The notes below the pieces were generated by a model that was not told the origin of the DNA, searched no databases, and saw nothing but the letters and a program-made list of their open reading frames with translations. This document shows, piece by piece, positions 37,527 to 45,438 of a stretch of DNA of 45,474 bases (position 1 is its first letter; every line of letters begins with the position of its first letter). The position numbers and the translations under genes were made by a program. Source of the stretch: Fibrobacteria bacterium (GTDB taxonomy: Bacteria; Fibrobacterota; Fibrobacteria; UBA11236); contig JADGQO010000167.1 in the NCBI GenBank assembly GCA_017881725.1, positions 1-45,474 of the forward strand, written 5' to 3'.

Positions 37527-38129
37527 TTAAGCCTTTCCGTTCACCTCGGTAATCAATTGGTCGACCAGGGCGCGTTGTTTGGCATCGTCCAGATTGGCGC
37601 GGATGAGCTTCTCGGCGATTTGGATGGACAGGTCGGCCGTCGTGCGGCGCAATTCGGCGATGGCCGCGCGCTTGGACGCTTCGATTTCCGTATGGGCCGA
37701 AGCCAGGATGCGCGCTTTCTCTTCCTGTGCGGCCTGCTCCAACTTGCGGCGGATGTCTTCGGCCGCTTGGCGCGACGACTGTATCAAGGCATGCGCTTCC
37801 GTGCGGGCGGCGGCGAGGATTTTATTCTGCTCCTCGCTGATGCGCTTGCTTTCTTCCTGGATGCGCGCAGCCTGGTCGAGGCTTTCCTTGATGGTTTTTT
37901 CGCGTTCGTCGATGGAGGCCAAAATGGGCTTCCAAGCCATCTTGCGCAAGATGAACAAGAGGCCCAGGAAAACGATCATGGTCCAGATCCACACGCCGGG
38001 ATCGAAACGCAGGAACGGCGGCAACCCGCCCTTTTCCTCATGCCCCGCGACGGCCACCTCGGAATGCGTTTCCGAGGATCCCGCTGCGGACGCCTGGGCG
38101 TAAACCTGTCCGTTCAATTCGCTGCTCAT
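37527..38129 (-). CDS. atpF: ATP synthase subunit b
   Basis: This is a 200-residue peripheral stalk subunit. A hydrophilic N-terminal stretch of about 45 residues comes first. One membrane helix follows (VWIWTMIVFLGLLFILRKMA), then the typical WKPILASIDEREKTIKESLD and a long Ala/Glu/Lys-rich coiled coil (QAAEDIRRKLEQAAQEEKAR). The N-terminal extension before the helix is longer than in E. coli-type b. A 484-bp non-coding spacer separates it from atpE. Confidence 0.95.
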   Translation of the reverse strand: MSSELNGQVYAQASAAGSSETHSEVAVAGHEEKGGLPPFLRFDPGVWIWTMIVFLGLLFILRKMAWKPILASIDEREKTIKESLDQAARIQEESKRISEEQNKILAAARTEAHALIQSSRQAAEDIRRKLEQAAQEEKARILASAHTEIEASKRAAIAELRRTTADLSIQIAEKLIRANLDDAKQRALVDQLITEVNGKA

Positions 38130-38613
38130 AATCCATCCTCTTTAAAAGGTGGCTTCGGCATCGCCCGGAAACCCTTCGGCACCCGCAGCTATCCTCGTCC
38201 TCCCGGGTAACCTATCTGTTACCCCTGAGTTTTCGGAAAGATCCCTAGGTATTCCTAAGGTACTCCGTTTCGGTCCAAACTCGAATCGCCCTGGGGCGAT
38301 CGCACTTGACCTGTTCTTCTCCGCGATTGGCACTGCGCCCTCGCGTTTTGCTTCAGACCCCGCCAGGGAATCCTCCGCGTTCGTCGTCTGATCCCGCATC
38401 GATCCGGATCAAGGTCCCGATCGACCCGTAGGCAACTTCGTTCCGGCTAACCGGGACGGCTTACCCATTCCGCGTCGATTCGGAGTAGGCCCCCCATCGA
38501 CCGCGCCAGTCACCACGATCGGCACCGGCCCGTTTCCGCATCGAACCCGCCGAACTCCCCGCAATTGGCGGAGGCCTACGTCGCATCGATGGGCGTCAAC
38601 GCGAATCGCGTTT
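38130..38613 (-). other. Non-coding, hairpin-rich spacer inside the atp operon
   Basis: There is no credible gene between atpE and atpF; the open frames here lack ribosome sites and appear on both strands. Several clean hairpins are present: CGCGTTT/AAACGCG (38607-38626) across the atpE stop, CGTTCCGG/CCGGGACG (38439-38458), ATCGCC-CTGG-GGCGAT (38285-38300) and GGGTAAC-CTATCT-GTTACCC (38205-38224). In most genomes this junction is under 100 bp. It may hold an RNA processing or attenuation region, an internal promoter for atpF onward, or an embedded small RNA. Confidence 0.6.
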
Positions 38614-38862
38614 TTACTTAAACGCGACGATGATACAAATAACCTGCGCGAACAAAGCCACGCCTTCCACCAGAGCGGCGGCGATCAACATGGTCGTGCG
38701 CAACACGCCCACGGCTTCCGGCTGGCGGGCAATGCCTTCCAGGGCCGAACCGGCCAATTTACCGATGCCGATGCCGGCGCCAATCGCGGCCAGGCCGGCA
38801 CCGATGCCGGCGGAAAGATATCCCATGCCCGCGTTTCCCAATCCTACAGATTCCAAAGCCAT
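38614..38862 (-). CDS. atpE: ATP synthase subunit c
   Basis: This is an 82-residue two-helix hairpin of the rotor ring. Helix 1 is Gly-rich (GIGAGLAAIGAGIGIG) and the polar loop is ARQPE. The ion-binding Glu66 sits in helix 2 (LIAAALVEGVALFAQ). The residue after it is Gly and helix 1 has no Gln or Glu at the coupling position, so the sodium-binding signature is missing and proton use is expected. The hairpin at 38607-38626 overlaps its stop codon. Confidence 0.97.
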   Translation of the reverse strand: MALESVGLGNAGMGYLSAGIGAGLAAIGAGIGIGKLAGSALEGIARQPEAVGVLRTTMLIAAALVEGVALFAQVICIIVAFK

Positions 38863-38889
38863 CTGTGACTCCTTGTGTGCTGGTTAAAA

Positions 38890-39756
38890 TTAATGTTCTT
38901 GATGAATGGCCATGCCCACGAACAACGCCGAGAGCAAGGTGAAGATATAGGCCTGGAGAAACGCCACCAGCACCTCGATCAGATAGATGAACAGCGTCAT
39001 GGGCAAAAAGCCCAGCGCGACCCAAGCGGTTTTGAACACGATGATGAGTCCGGTCAGAGACAACAGCAAAATATGTCCTGCGGTCATGTTCGCGAAAAGG
39101 CGCACGCACAAAGCGAAGGCCTTGGTGATCAGCCCCATGATTTCGATGGGGATGATGATGATCATGATCGGCCAGGGCACGCCTTTGGGAAAGATGTTGG
39201 CGACATAATGGACCGGACCATTATGCCTCATGCCTGCCACGTTGTAGACGATGAAAATCAAGGTGGCCATGGCGGCGGTGAAATTCACGTTGCCGGTCAC
39301 GGCCGAGATGCCGGGCACCAGGCTAATCAGGTTCAAGGTCAGGAAGAAGAAAAAGATGGTCAGGAAAAAAGGCATCCACTTGGGCGTTTCTTTTTTGCCC
39401 AGGTTCGGTTCCACCACTTCGTCGCGCACGTAAATGACCAGAGCCTCCAGCGCATGCCCGAAGCGCGACACCGGAGCGCCATTCTTGCGGCGGCTCGCGA
39501 AGGCGAACATGAGGATCAAAAGCGCGCCCGCCAACAGCATCAACAACACATGCTGGCTCGGGGACACGTCGATGCCGCCGATCATCCAACCGGTGGGCAA
39601 ATGCAGAACCGGCAGGAAGGGAAGCGGATGCCATTCATGCGAGTTGGATATATGGTGCGTCAGGAAATCGCCCAGGCTCTCTTCGCCCAAAACCGGGCTC
39701 AAGGCGGCGATGAGGCCGAACGTCAACGTGGAAATCAGTTTCTTCATTTGCATCAT
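38890..39756 (-). CDS. atpB: ATP synthase subunit a
   Basis: This is a 288-residue membrane subunit that forms the proton half-channels. The essential Arg lies in FALCVRLFANMTAGHILLLS. Another family phrase is LIEVLVAFLQAYIFTLLSAL. The N-terminus (KKLISTLTFGLIAALSPVLG) looks like a cleavable leader followed by a periplasmic stretch, as in a-subunits of Bacteroidota-like phyla. Three ATGs cluster at the start (39756, 39753, 39747) with no clear ribosome site; it begins 5 bp after the preceding gene, suggesting coupling. Confidence 0.96.
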   Translation of the reverse strand: MMQMKKLISTLTFGLIAALSPVLGEESLGDFLTHHISNSHEWHPLPFLPVLHLPTGWMIGGIDVSPSQHVLLMLLAGALLILMFAFASRRKNGAPVSRFGHALEALVIYVRDEVVEPNLGKKETPKWMPFFLTIFFFFLTLNLISLVPGISAVTGNVNFTAAMATLIFIVYNVAGMRHNGPVHYVANIFPKGVPWPIMIIIIPIEIMGLITKAFALCVRLFANMTAGHILLLSLTGLIIVFKTAWVALGFLPMTLFIYLIEVLVAFLQAYIFTLLSALFVGMAIHQEH

Positions 39757-39761
39757 TTGGA

Positions 39762-40151
39762 TTAGGTGCCCAGGAAGCCGGCGTTGTGTCGGATGAAATG
39801 ATGGATCTCGACCGCAAGGTAAGCGACAAAGGATACCATAGCCGTGAGGGTAATGGAAAGTAAAGCGTTCTGATCCAGCTTGCCGATGGTAAGAAGCAGA
39901 ATCATCGCGATTCCCACCAAAGCCAAACGGACGACCATGCCCATCAGGTAAACGGTGAAAGGATTTTTCTTACCACGGAAAATGTACAGGGGCAATAAAG
40001 CCGCCAAAGCGTTGAGCGCCATGAAGATCACGGCGCCCGTGGCGAACACCACCGGATAGAATTGCAGCCGGGTGGAAACGAATGCGGCGACCATGGCCAA
40101 AAACACCATGACGAAGAGAATTTTTTTGGAGTAGGTGAACACCGCCGGCAT
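39762..40151 (-). CDS. Four-helix membrane protein in the atpI position
   Basis: This encodes 129 residues with four hydrophobic helices (ILFVMVFLAMVAAFVS, VVFATGAVIFMALNALAALL, LMGMVVRLALVGIAMILLL, ITLTAMVSFVAYLAVEI). Size, topology and place just before atpB match AtpI/UncI-like proteins, which help c-ring assembly. Sequence match to AtpI is weak, so the role rests mainly on position. Confidence 0.75.
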   Translation of the reverse strand: MPAVFTYSKKILFVMVFLAMVAAFVSTRLQFYPVVFATGAVIFMALNALAALLPLYIFRGKKNPFTVYLMGMVVRLALVGIAMILLLTIGKLDQNALLSITLTAMVSFVAYLAVEIHHFIRHNAGFLGT

Positions 40152-40274
40152 ACTTCCGTTAGCCCGGAAACATTATTGCCGGGTCATTTTTAACGCGACG
40201 AATGATAGCAAAGGCCGCTTTTGATTTAAAGGCATTTACTGGGCCGTGCCGCGCTGTAGCAGGCTTACTTAACA

Positions 40275-40559
40275 TCATTTCGGCGGTTTTTCAGATTCAT
40301 TGGTGGACAAATTTTTCACCATGCGGAACATGGAATATCCACAACCCACGAAACCGATGAGGACGCCGAGGAGGAGAAAAACCGGTGCGGTTTTAAAATG
40401 ATGATCGAGCCAAGCACCGCCACCGACACTCAAAGTCAAAGTGCCCGCGAAAATCCAGCCCAGATTCAGGAATTCCAGCCACTGATTGGAGTCGGGAGTA
40501 GGCTTCGGGGGATTGACGCGCTTGTGGTCTGACTTGCCGTCCGGTTCTGGAGTTTGCAA
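40275..40559 (-). CDS. atpZ: AtpZ/AtpI-family small membrane protein
   Basis: This is a 94-residue protein with a polar, Pro-rich start and two helices: LGWIFAGTLTLSVGGGAWLD and APVFLLLGVLIGFVGCGYSM. The pattern G-WLD--F-T-P-F-L-G---G is that of AtpZ (putative F0F1 ATPase accessory subunit). AtpZ acts with AtpI in c-ring assembly or Mg/Ca uptake in some species. It lies 12 bp after the bactofilin gene, joining the shape genes to the atp array, and is separated from the atpI-like gene by 123 bp. Confidence 0.85.
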   Translation of the reverse strand: MQTPEPDGKSDHKRVNPPKPTPDSNQWLEFLNLGWIFAGTLTLSVGGGAWLDHHFKTAPVFLLLGVLIGFVGCGYSMFRMVKNLSTNESEKPPK

Positions 40560-40571
40560 AGGAGGGCCGGT

Positions 40572-40916
40572 TTATTTCCGATCTTCCGTTGGCATAGAGC
40601 AATTGCCTTGGAATAGTGCGCCTTCGTTAATAACCAGTTCCCGGGTCTGTAAGTCCCCAATCAACATGGATTTGGTTTCCAGGATGATTTTTTCGTGCCC
40701 TTTGATATTCCCGTGGATTTGTCCGGCGATGGTCGCGGAGCGCGCTGTAATCTCTCCTTCGATTTTTCCCGTCTGGCCTATGACCAAGTTGCCACCCACG
40801 GTCACCGTTCCTTTTAGGTAACCATATACGCGCAGGTCATGCTCTACCTTGACATCCCCCACGATTTCGCAACCTTCCGTAATGAAGGCAATGTTCTCGG
40901 CTATGTTTTTGGACAT
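40572..40916 (-). CDS. Bactofilin
   Basis: This is a 114-residue bactofilin. The single domain is a beta-helix of repeated short strands (VEHDLRVYGYLKGTVTVGGN, IGQTGKIEGEITARSATIAG, IHGNIKGHEKIILETKSMLI) with short polar ends and no membrane segment. Bactofilins polymerise without nucleotide and scaffold cell-wall enzymes. Directly upstream is an M23 peptidase, a pairing seen in many bacteria, and above that parB and parA. Confidence 0.95.
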   Translation of the reverse strand: MSKNIAENIAFITEGCEIVGDVKVEHDLRVYGYLKGTVTVGGNLVIGQTGKIEGEITARSATIAGQIHGNIKGHEKIILETKSMLIGDLQTRELVINEGALFQGNCSMPTEDRK

Positions 40917-40923
40917 GGGTTCC

Positions 40924-41763
40924 TCATTTTAAATATTGTTGGGGGTCGACGGATTTTCCTTTGACGAGAATCTCATAATGTAGATGCGGTCCGTAACTGT
41001 TTCCGGTATTTCCGACCGTGCCGATGGTGGTGCCCTTGCCCACATGGTCGCCCACTTGCACGAAACTTCGGCTTAAATGGGCATATAAAGTTTCCCGGTG
41101 GAAATCATGGTCGATTTTCACGAAGCGTCCCAAATCCCGGTCCTGTCCCGCCTGCACAACGATACCCGCCGCCGCGCTCATGACCAGGGCATTCATTTCC
41201 GCGATGATGTCGATGCCCTCATGGCGCGCTTCGGGACTGCCGCTCACATTATACGGCTGACTGACGATGCCGGCCACGGGCCAAATGTCGGGAGTATTTT
41301 CCTTACCCGGGAAGGCCGTTTTTGCATGCCCGGCCTTTTCCATGGCTTTCTTCTCGAGTGCCCGCACGTCGGCCACGTACTTTTCCAGATCGGACGCCGA
41401 GAAACGGCTGGATCTTTCGACGTCTTTGCCGCCCACGGAGTCGCGGGATTTTTCCGTGATGAACGTTTCCACGATGCCCCGGATTTTCCGTTCCTGTTCC
41501 GAGATCTGCGCCAGCTCTTCTTCCAGCATGGCCATTTTTTCCTGCTTTTCCATGAGCTGCTTGTTCATGGTGGCCAAATGGTTGGCGGTCAAAACCTTGC
41601 CGTTGATTTCCGTGATCTTCACGGCCGCGAGCGCTACGGCAAACAGGGCGATGGTGATGGCGTAAAACAGGAATTCGAAAAAGCGATAACGCAGTTTCAG
41701 CGTCCAGACATCGCTGGAATCATCCGGGATGATTTGCAGCGTGATGTAGCGTTTCTGGGACAT
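40924..41763 (-). CDS. Membrane-anchored M23 (LytM) peptidase
   Basis: This encodes 279 residues. A cytoplasmic N-terminal stretch and one membrane helix (FLFYAITIALFAVALAAV) are followed by a coiled coil (about 60-100). The LytM domain has RHEGIDI, with the zinc-binding His and Asp, and GPHLHYEI with the last ligand. All ligands are present, so the enzyme should cut peptidoglycan cross-links. The architecture matches LmdC-like partners of bactofilin. It lies 17 bp after parB and 7 bp before the bactofilin gene. Confidence 0.95.
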   Translation of the reverse strand: MSQKRYITLQIIPDDSSDVWTLKLRYRFFEFLFYAITIALFAVALAAVKITEINGKVLTANHLATMNKQLMEKQEKMAMLEEELAQISEQERKIRGIVETFITEKSRDSVGGKDVERSSRFSASDLEKYVADVRALEKKAMEKAGHAKTAFPGKENTPDIWPVAGIVSQPYNVSGSPEARHEGIDIIAEMNALVMSAAAGIVVQAGQDRDLGRFVKIDHDFHRETLYAHLSRSFVQVGDHVGKGTTIGTVGNTGNSYGPHLHYEILVKGKSVDPQQYLK

Positions 41764-41780
41764 CGGTCCGCGCGCAGCGC

Positions 41781-42662
41781 CTAGCCGGCTGCGTTCTGAA
41801 CTTCATGGCCGCGCTCCAGGAGCTCGCCCAAGGTATCCAGATCGTGCCTGCTCATGTAATGGATTTCCAGGATGCCGCGTTGTTCGGATCCTTTCATGAC
41901 CACCTTGGTGCCCAAGAGAAAACGCAGCTTTTGGATGAAGGCTTCGGTATTGGGATTCAGAGCTTTGGGCGCATCGGAGCCGTTACCGGCCGTGGGCTTT
42001 TTGGCCGTGGTTTTTTCCGCGTTGCGCACGTTTAAATCTTCCGCAAGGATTTTACGCGCCAGCTTCATGCGTTGGGCCGGATCCGTTTGCAACAGTGCGC
42101 GGCCATGGCCGGCGGAGAGCTTGCCCGTGCGGATCCACTCTTTGATCTCATCGTCCAGTTTAAGAAGCCGTAAGGTATTGGTCACGGCCGAGCGGCTTTT
42201 GCCCAACTTCTGCGACAGCTCTTCATGCGTGATGCCGCAAGCGTTGATCAGCTGTTCAAAGGCCAGGGCTTCTTCGATGGGATTCAGTTGTACGCGCTGC
42301 AGGTTTTCAATCAGCGCCATTTCCATCATGTCCCGGTCGGACAATTGGTCGCGGACCAGGGCCGGGATTTTGGTTTTGCCTAGATGTTGGAAGGCCCGGA
42401 ACCGGCGTTCCCCGGCGACGATTTGGAATCCTTCCCCGTGCTTGCGGAGGAGAATGGGCTGGAGCAGGCCTTTTTCATGGATGGAGTTGGCCAGCTCCTC
42501 AATATCTTCCTGGCCGAATTCCCGACGGGGCTGGAAGGGGTTTGGAGCAATTTTGGAAATTTCAATTTCTAGAGTCGCCGATCCCGTTTTCGGGTGGACC
42601 ACCTCTTGGCCGAGATTTCCGAAGATGGCCTCCAAGCCTTTTCCCAAGGCCTTTCTAGTCAT
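41781..42662 (-). CDS. parB: Chromosome partition protein ParB
   Basis: This is a 293-residue ParB. The N-terminal CTPase fold has FQPRREFGQEDIEELANSIH, then GLLQPILLR, the GERRFRAFQHLG motif and MALIENLQRVQLNPIEEA. The helix-turn-helix has THEELSQKLGKSRSAVTNTL. A linker rich in Thr/Lys and a C-terminal dimer domain follow. It overlaps the parA stop by 8 bp. Two perfect parS sites lie about 1.6 kb upstream. Confidence 0.97.
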   Translation of the reverse strand: MTRKALGKGLEAIFGNLGQEVVHPKTGSATLEIEISKIAPNPFQPRREFGQEDIEELANSIHEKGLLQPILLRKHGEGFQIVAGERRFRAFQHLGKTKIPALVRDQLSDRDMMEMALIENLQRVQLNPIEEALAFEQLINACGITHEELSQKLGKSRSAVTNTLRLLKLDDEIKEWIRTGKLSAGHGRALLQTDPAQRMKLARKILAEDLNVRNAEKTTAKKPTAGNGSDAPKALNPNTEAFIQKLRFLLGTKVVMKGSEQRGILEIHYMSRHDLDTLGELLERGHEVQNAAG

Positions 42663-43431
42663 TTTGCAAAATTTCTTTCGCCAGCTCCATGTACTTGGTG
42701 GCGCCGCTGCTCAGGACATCATAGAGAATGATGGGTTTGCCGAAGCTTGGGGCTTCACTCAGTTTCACGCTGCGGGGAATAATCGTTTTGAAGACTTTTT
42801 CCGAGAAGGTATTCTGCACATCCTCGGCAACTTGTTTGGACAAGTTCAGGCGACTGTCGTACATGGTCAAGAGCGCGCCTTCAATCGACAATTTCGGATT
42901 CAGATTCTGTTGCACCAAGCGGATGGTATTAAGAAGCTCCGCCAATCCTTGTAAAGCGTAATACTCGCATTGGATGGGAATCAAAACCGAGTCCGCCGAA
43001 GTCAGCACGTTTAAAGTGAGAAGGCTTAGGCTGGGCGGTGAGTCGATGAGGATATAATCGTAGTCCGCCTTGATGAGTTCCAAAACCTTGGACAACCGGC
43101 GTTCCCGCTGGGGTTGGTTCATCAACTGGACTTCCAAACCCGCCAGGGAGCGCGAACAGGGAAGGATTTCCAGGAACGGCATGGAGGTGGGCTGGATATA
43201 GGTGCGGATTTTCTCGCGGCTTAAATCTGATTCGGCTAAGAGCAGAGCATCATAAATATCTTCATCGAAACCTTCATCATAGCCCAAACCCTGGGTGGCA
43301 TTGGCCTGGGGATCCATATCCACCAGCAACACCTTTTTTTCCATAGCGGCTAAGGCGGCCGAAGTGTTGACGCACGTTGTGGTTTTACCCACGCCGCCTT
43401 TTTGATTGCAGGCCGCAATGATTCGGCTCAC
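42655..43431 (-). CDS. parA: Chromosome partition ATPase ParA/Soj
   Basis: This is a 258-residue ParA. It has the deviant Walker A KGGVGKTTTCVNTSAAL, the switch VDMDPQANATQGLG and DYILIDSPPSLSLLTLNVL, with no N-terminal DNA-binding extension, so it is the chromosomal Soj type. The start overlaps the rsmG stop by 4 bp, and its end overlaps parB. Confidence 0.97.
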   Translation of the reverse strand: MSRIIAACNQKGGVGKTTTCVNTSAALAAMEKKVLLVDMDPQANATQGLGYDEGFDEDIYDALLLAESDLSREKIRTYIQPTSMPFLEILPCSRSLAGLEVQLMNQPQRERRLSKVLELIKADYDYILIDSPPSLSLLTLNVLTSADSVLIPIQCEYYALQGLAELLNTIRLVQQNLNPKLSIEGALLTMYDSRLNLSKQVAEDVQNTFSEKVFKTIIPRSVKLSEAPSFGKPIILYDVLSSGATKYMELAKEILQND

Positions 43432-44027
43432 ACTTCACCTGTTTTATAGGCGATGACGATGAAGAACTTCCGTGCGCTGGAGGGCAGCTGATAGGCGTGG
43501 TTCTCGATCTTATCGTAGCCTTGAGGCACAGCGGTTTCTTCGGAGGCCTTAAAAGTCATGAACAAGCCGCCGGGTTTCAGCATTTTGTACGCCAAGCGGG
43601 CATCGCGGCTGAATTCGCCAAAAGCGCGGCAGCACACCACATCCATATGCGATAAGAAAACCTTTTCCACGCGCTCGGACAAGACATGGAGATTGGGGAT
43701 GCGGATTTCTCGGATGAGTTCCGCCATCAAGGCGCTTTGTTTTTGTTTGGGTTCGATGGCAAAAACATCGACGTCCGGGCAGGCGATGGCAATGGGTACG
43801 GCCGGAAGTCCGATCCCGCTTCCCATGTCCGCGAGCTTGTTCACTTCCTTGAAGAAGGGCATCACCTGGAGCGAGTCCACAATATGCCGCTCCCAAATGG
43901 CCACCTCGTCCTGTTCGCTGACGAGGTTGATGTTTTTATTCCATTTCCTCAGGAAAAATTCGACTTCCCGGAGTTTTTGGACGGTCTTATCATCGAATTT
44001 TTTCGGATCCTGTAACAAATTTACCAT
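43428..44027 (-). CDS. rsmG: 16S rRNA m7G527 methyltransferase RsmG
   Basis: This is a 199-residue methyltransferase. It has KWNKNINLVSEQDEVAIWER, HIVDSLQV, the SAM-binding motif LADMGSGIGLPAVPIAIACP and VVCCRAFGEF, all typical of RsmG (GidB). Normal length is 200-215. It is the first gene of the minus-strand array. The usual neighbours mnmE and mnmG are not next to it here. Confidence 0.95.
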   Translation of the reverse strand: MVNLLQDPKKFDDKTVQKLREVEFFLRKWNKNINLVSEQDEVAIWERHIVDSLQVMPFFKEVNKLADMGSGIGLPAVPIAIACPDVDVFAIEPKQKQSALMAELIREIRIPNLHVLSERVEKVFLSHMDVVCCRAFGEFSRDARLAYKMLKPGGLFMTFKASEETAVPQGYDKIENHAYQLPSSARKFFIVIAYKTGEV

Positions 44028-44235
44028 AAGCCCAGTAAATGTATCATAAACTTTTTGGATTTCAATAACGATGTTCTCCAGGCGGTGCCTTTTGCTCTAT
44101 TTTGTTCCATTTTGGCCCCCGATTGTTTTTTGCTCCCAGGTTTAAAATTTTCGCACCTTGGTTTTAAACAATGGTTTAAAGATGTCGTTCATATTTTGTC
44201 GAAAAATAATTTTCGGTGGCGAAGATTTCTCAGAC

Positions 44236-44251
44236 TGTTTCACGTGAAACA
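44236..44251. promoter_or_regulatory. parS site 1
   Basis: TGTTTCACGTGAAACA is a perfect 16-bp match to the well-known parS consensus bound by ParB. It lies 209 bp upstream of rsmG. Confidence 0.96.
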
Positions 44252-44271
44252 AAAGCACCAGCCCCGGAAGA

Positions 44272-44287
44272 TGTTTCACGTGAAACA
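44272..44287. promoter_or_regulatory. parS site 2
   Basis: This is a second perfect TGTTTCACGTGAAACA, 36 bp from the first when measured start to start. Confidence 0.96.
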
Positions 44288-44509
44288 CTTTTGAAAATTA
44301 AGGTGTGGGGCGAAAGTTGGGGCAGGACTAAAGGCGATACCTGGGTCGTCGCGGTCTACCGAGGTCACGAGAGGTGACACTGGGCAATGACAAACCAAAG
44401 TGTCGCAGCCGAGAAAAGCAACCGAAGTGCGCGACGTGGAAAAATCCGCCATTCCACGGCCCGAGAAAGCCTTCGTTCAAAATGAGGCCAGGAGAAGTGA
44501 CCAAGACTC

Positions 44510-45346
44510 TCAATAATCGCAGGTGAGCTTGAAGCGACGATGGGCAAATCCAAACCACAGGGTCGGATGCCGCCGAATCAGAATTTCAAGTGCCCGATGA
44601 TACCGGCGAGCAAGCCGAGAGGCGGATAAGGTGGAACTCCCAGGGTGAGCCAGTTGAATGATGCGGATGGTATTCCCTGGTAGCGGAAAGGACATAAAAA
44701 CGCCAGGACGAAACCGTTCGAACAAAAGGGCGGGGAGAGGGTTCATCTTGACGGGCTGACCCAGAAAAATACTGCGGAAAGTGGAATCGGAATGATGTTG
44801 ATCCCAAACGACTCCGAAGCGAAGCCCCCGCCGAAGTTGTTGGATTCCGACTTTGGCGGCGGAATGGAAGACAACGGGATTCCGCAGCCGTTGACGAAGG
44901 AAAATCAAAATGCTTTGGGCCCAAGCCTGTTGCAGCGGAGCGGCGGCGCTGATCATTTGCAATTCGGCGATTCGATTCAGCCAAGAACCCATGAGCTCCC
45001 AATTGGAAAAGTGGGCGGACAAAACGAGAGCGGGTTGAGACCTGAGAATTTGAACCTTGCGGAAATCCTGAGGCCGCATGGAAAAAAGGCGAATGGGAGG
45101 GGGAATGAGAAATCGACTGAACTGGAAGGCGGTCTGCCAATAAAATCGGGAAAAAAAGAAAGAACCGGGTGAAACATCACATAAACGAAGATTTGCGATC
45201 AATACCAAGCGCTTCCATCGAAATCCACAAATAACCAAAAATACTATAGTTACTATTGGTAACTGTAAAATTGTCGCTATCCCCGCCAATAGCCATATAT
45301 ATATAGGGGGCTTTAGGGATGATCTCGGTTTTGGCTGAATAGGCAA
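44510..45346 (-). CDS. LpxL/HtrB-type lipid A acyltransferase
   Basis: This is a 278-residue acyltransferase. A hydrophobic N-terminal anchor (IYIWLLAGIATILQLPIVTI) comes first. The catalytic HX4E motif is HFSNWE in LVLSAHFSNWELMGSWLNRI. The later block VVWDQHHSDSTFRSIFLGQP fits the family's DQ---G--V-F-G motif, and a closing WFGFAHRRFK resembles the usual WLHRRWK. Such enzymes add a secondary acyl chain to lipid A, so the cell has an outer membrane with lipid A or a like lipid. The start codon is TTG at 45346 with a weak GGGA upstream. It is divergent from rpmH. Confidence 0.85.
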   Translation of the reverse strand: MPIQPKPRSSLKPPIYIWLLAGIATILQLPIVTIVFLVICGFRWKRLVLIANLRLCDVSPGSFFFSRFYWQTAFQFSRFLIPPPIRLFSMRPQDFRKVQILRSQPALVLSAHFSNWELMGSWLNRIAELQMISAAAPLQQAWAQSILIFLRQRLRNPVVFHSAAKVGIQQLRRGLRFGVVWDQHHSDSTFRSIFLGQPVKMNPLPALLFERFRPGVFMSFPLPGNTIRIIQLAHPGSSTLSASRLARRYHRALEILIRRHPTLWFGFAHRRFKLTCDY

Positions 45347-45372
45347 AGTGAATTCCCGGAAAAGGGAGCTAA

Positions 45373-45390
45373 CCCTTGAAATTTCAAGGG
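45373..45390 (+). promoter_or_regulatory. Perfect 18-bp palindrome in the rpmH promoter region
   Basis: CCCTTGAAATTTCAAGGG is fully symmetrical. It contains TTGAAA (45376-45381), a fair -35 box, with TAAATT (45400-45405) as a possible -10 at 18 bp spacing. A regulator bound here would cover the promoter of rpmH and perhaps that of the divergent acyltransferase gene. Confidence 0.5.
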
Positions 45391-45438
45391 GATGAAAACT
45401 AAATTGATCCGCTCATCTTATAAAACGGATTCCGAAAC

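Larger units (their letters stand above)
44028..44509. other. Intergenic region with parS sites upstream of rsmG
   Basis: This 482-bp gap divides into an AT-rich left part (44050-44235), likely holding the rsmG-parAB promoter, the two parS sites, and a GC-richer right part after the acyltransferase stop. Frames of 62-76 residues in the right part lack ribosome sites and are not called. Confidence 0.5.

Noticed and set aside
38142..38399. Open frames of 80-85 codons on both strands in the atp spacer
   Set aside because: They lack ribosome sites, mirror each other on opposite strands, and have no recognisable domain.
44328..44558. Small frames between rsmG and the acyltransferase gene
   Set aside because: They start inside the acyltransferase gene, have no ribosome site, and are unlike any family I know.
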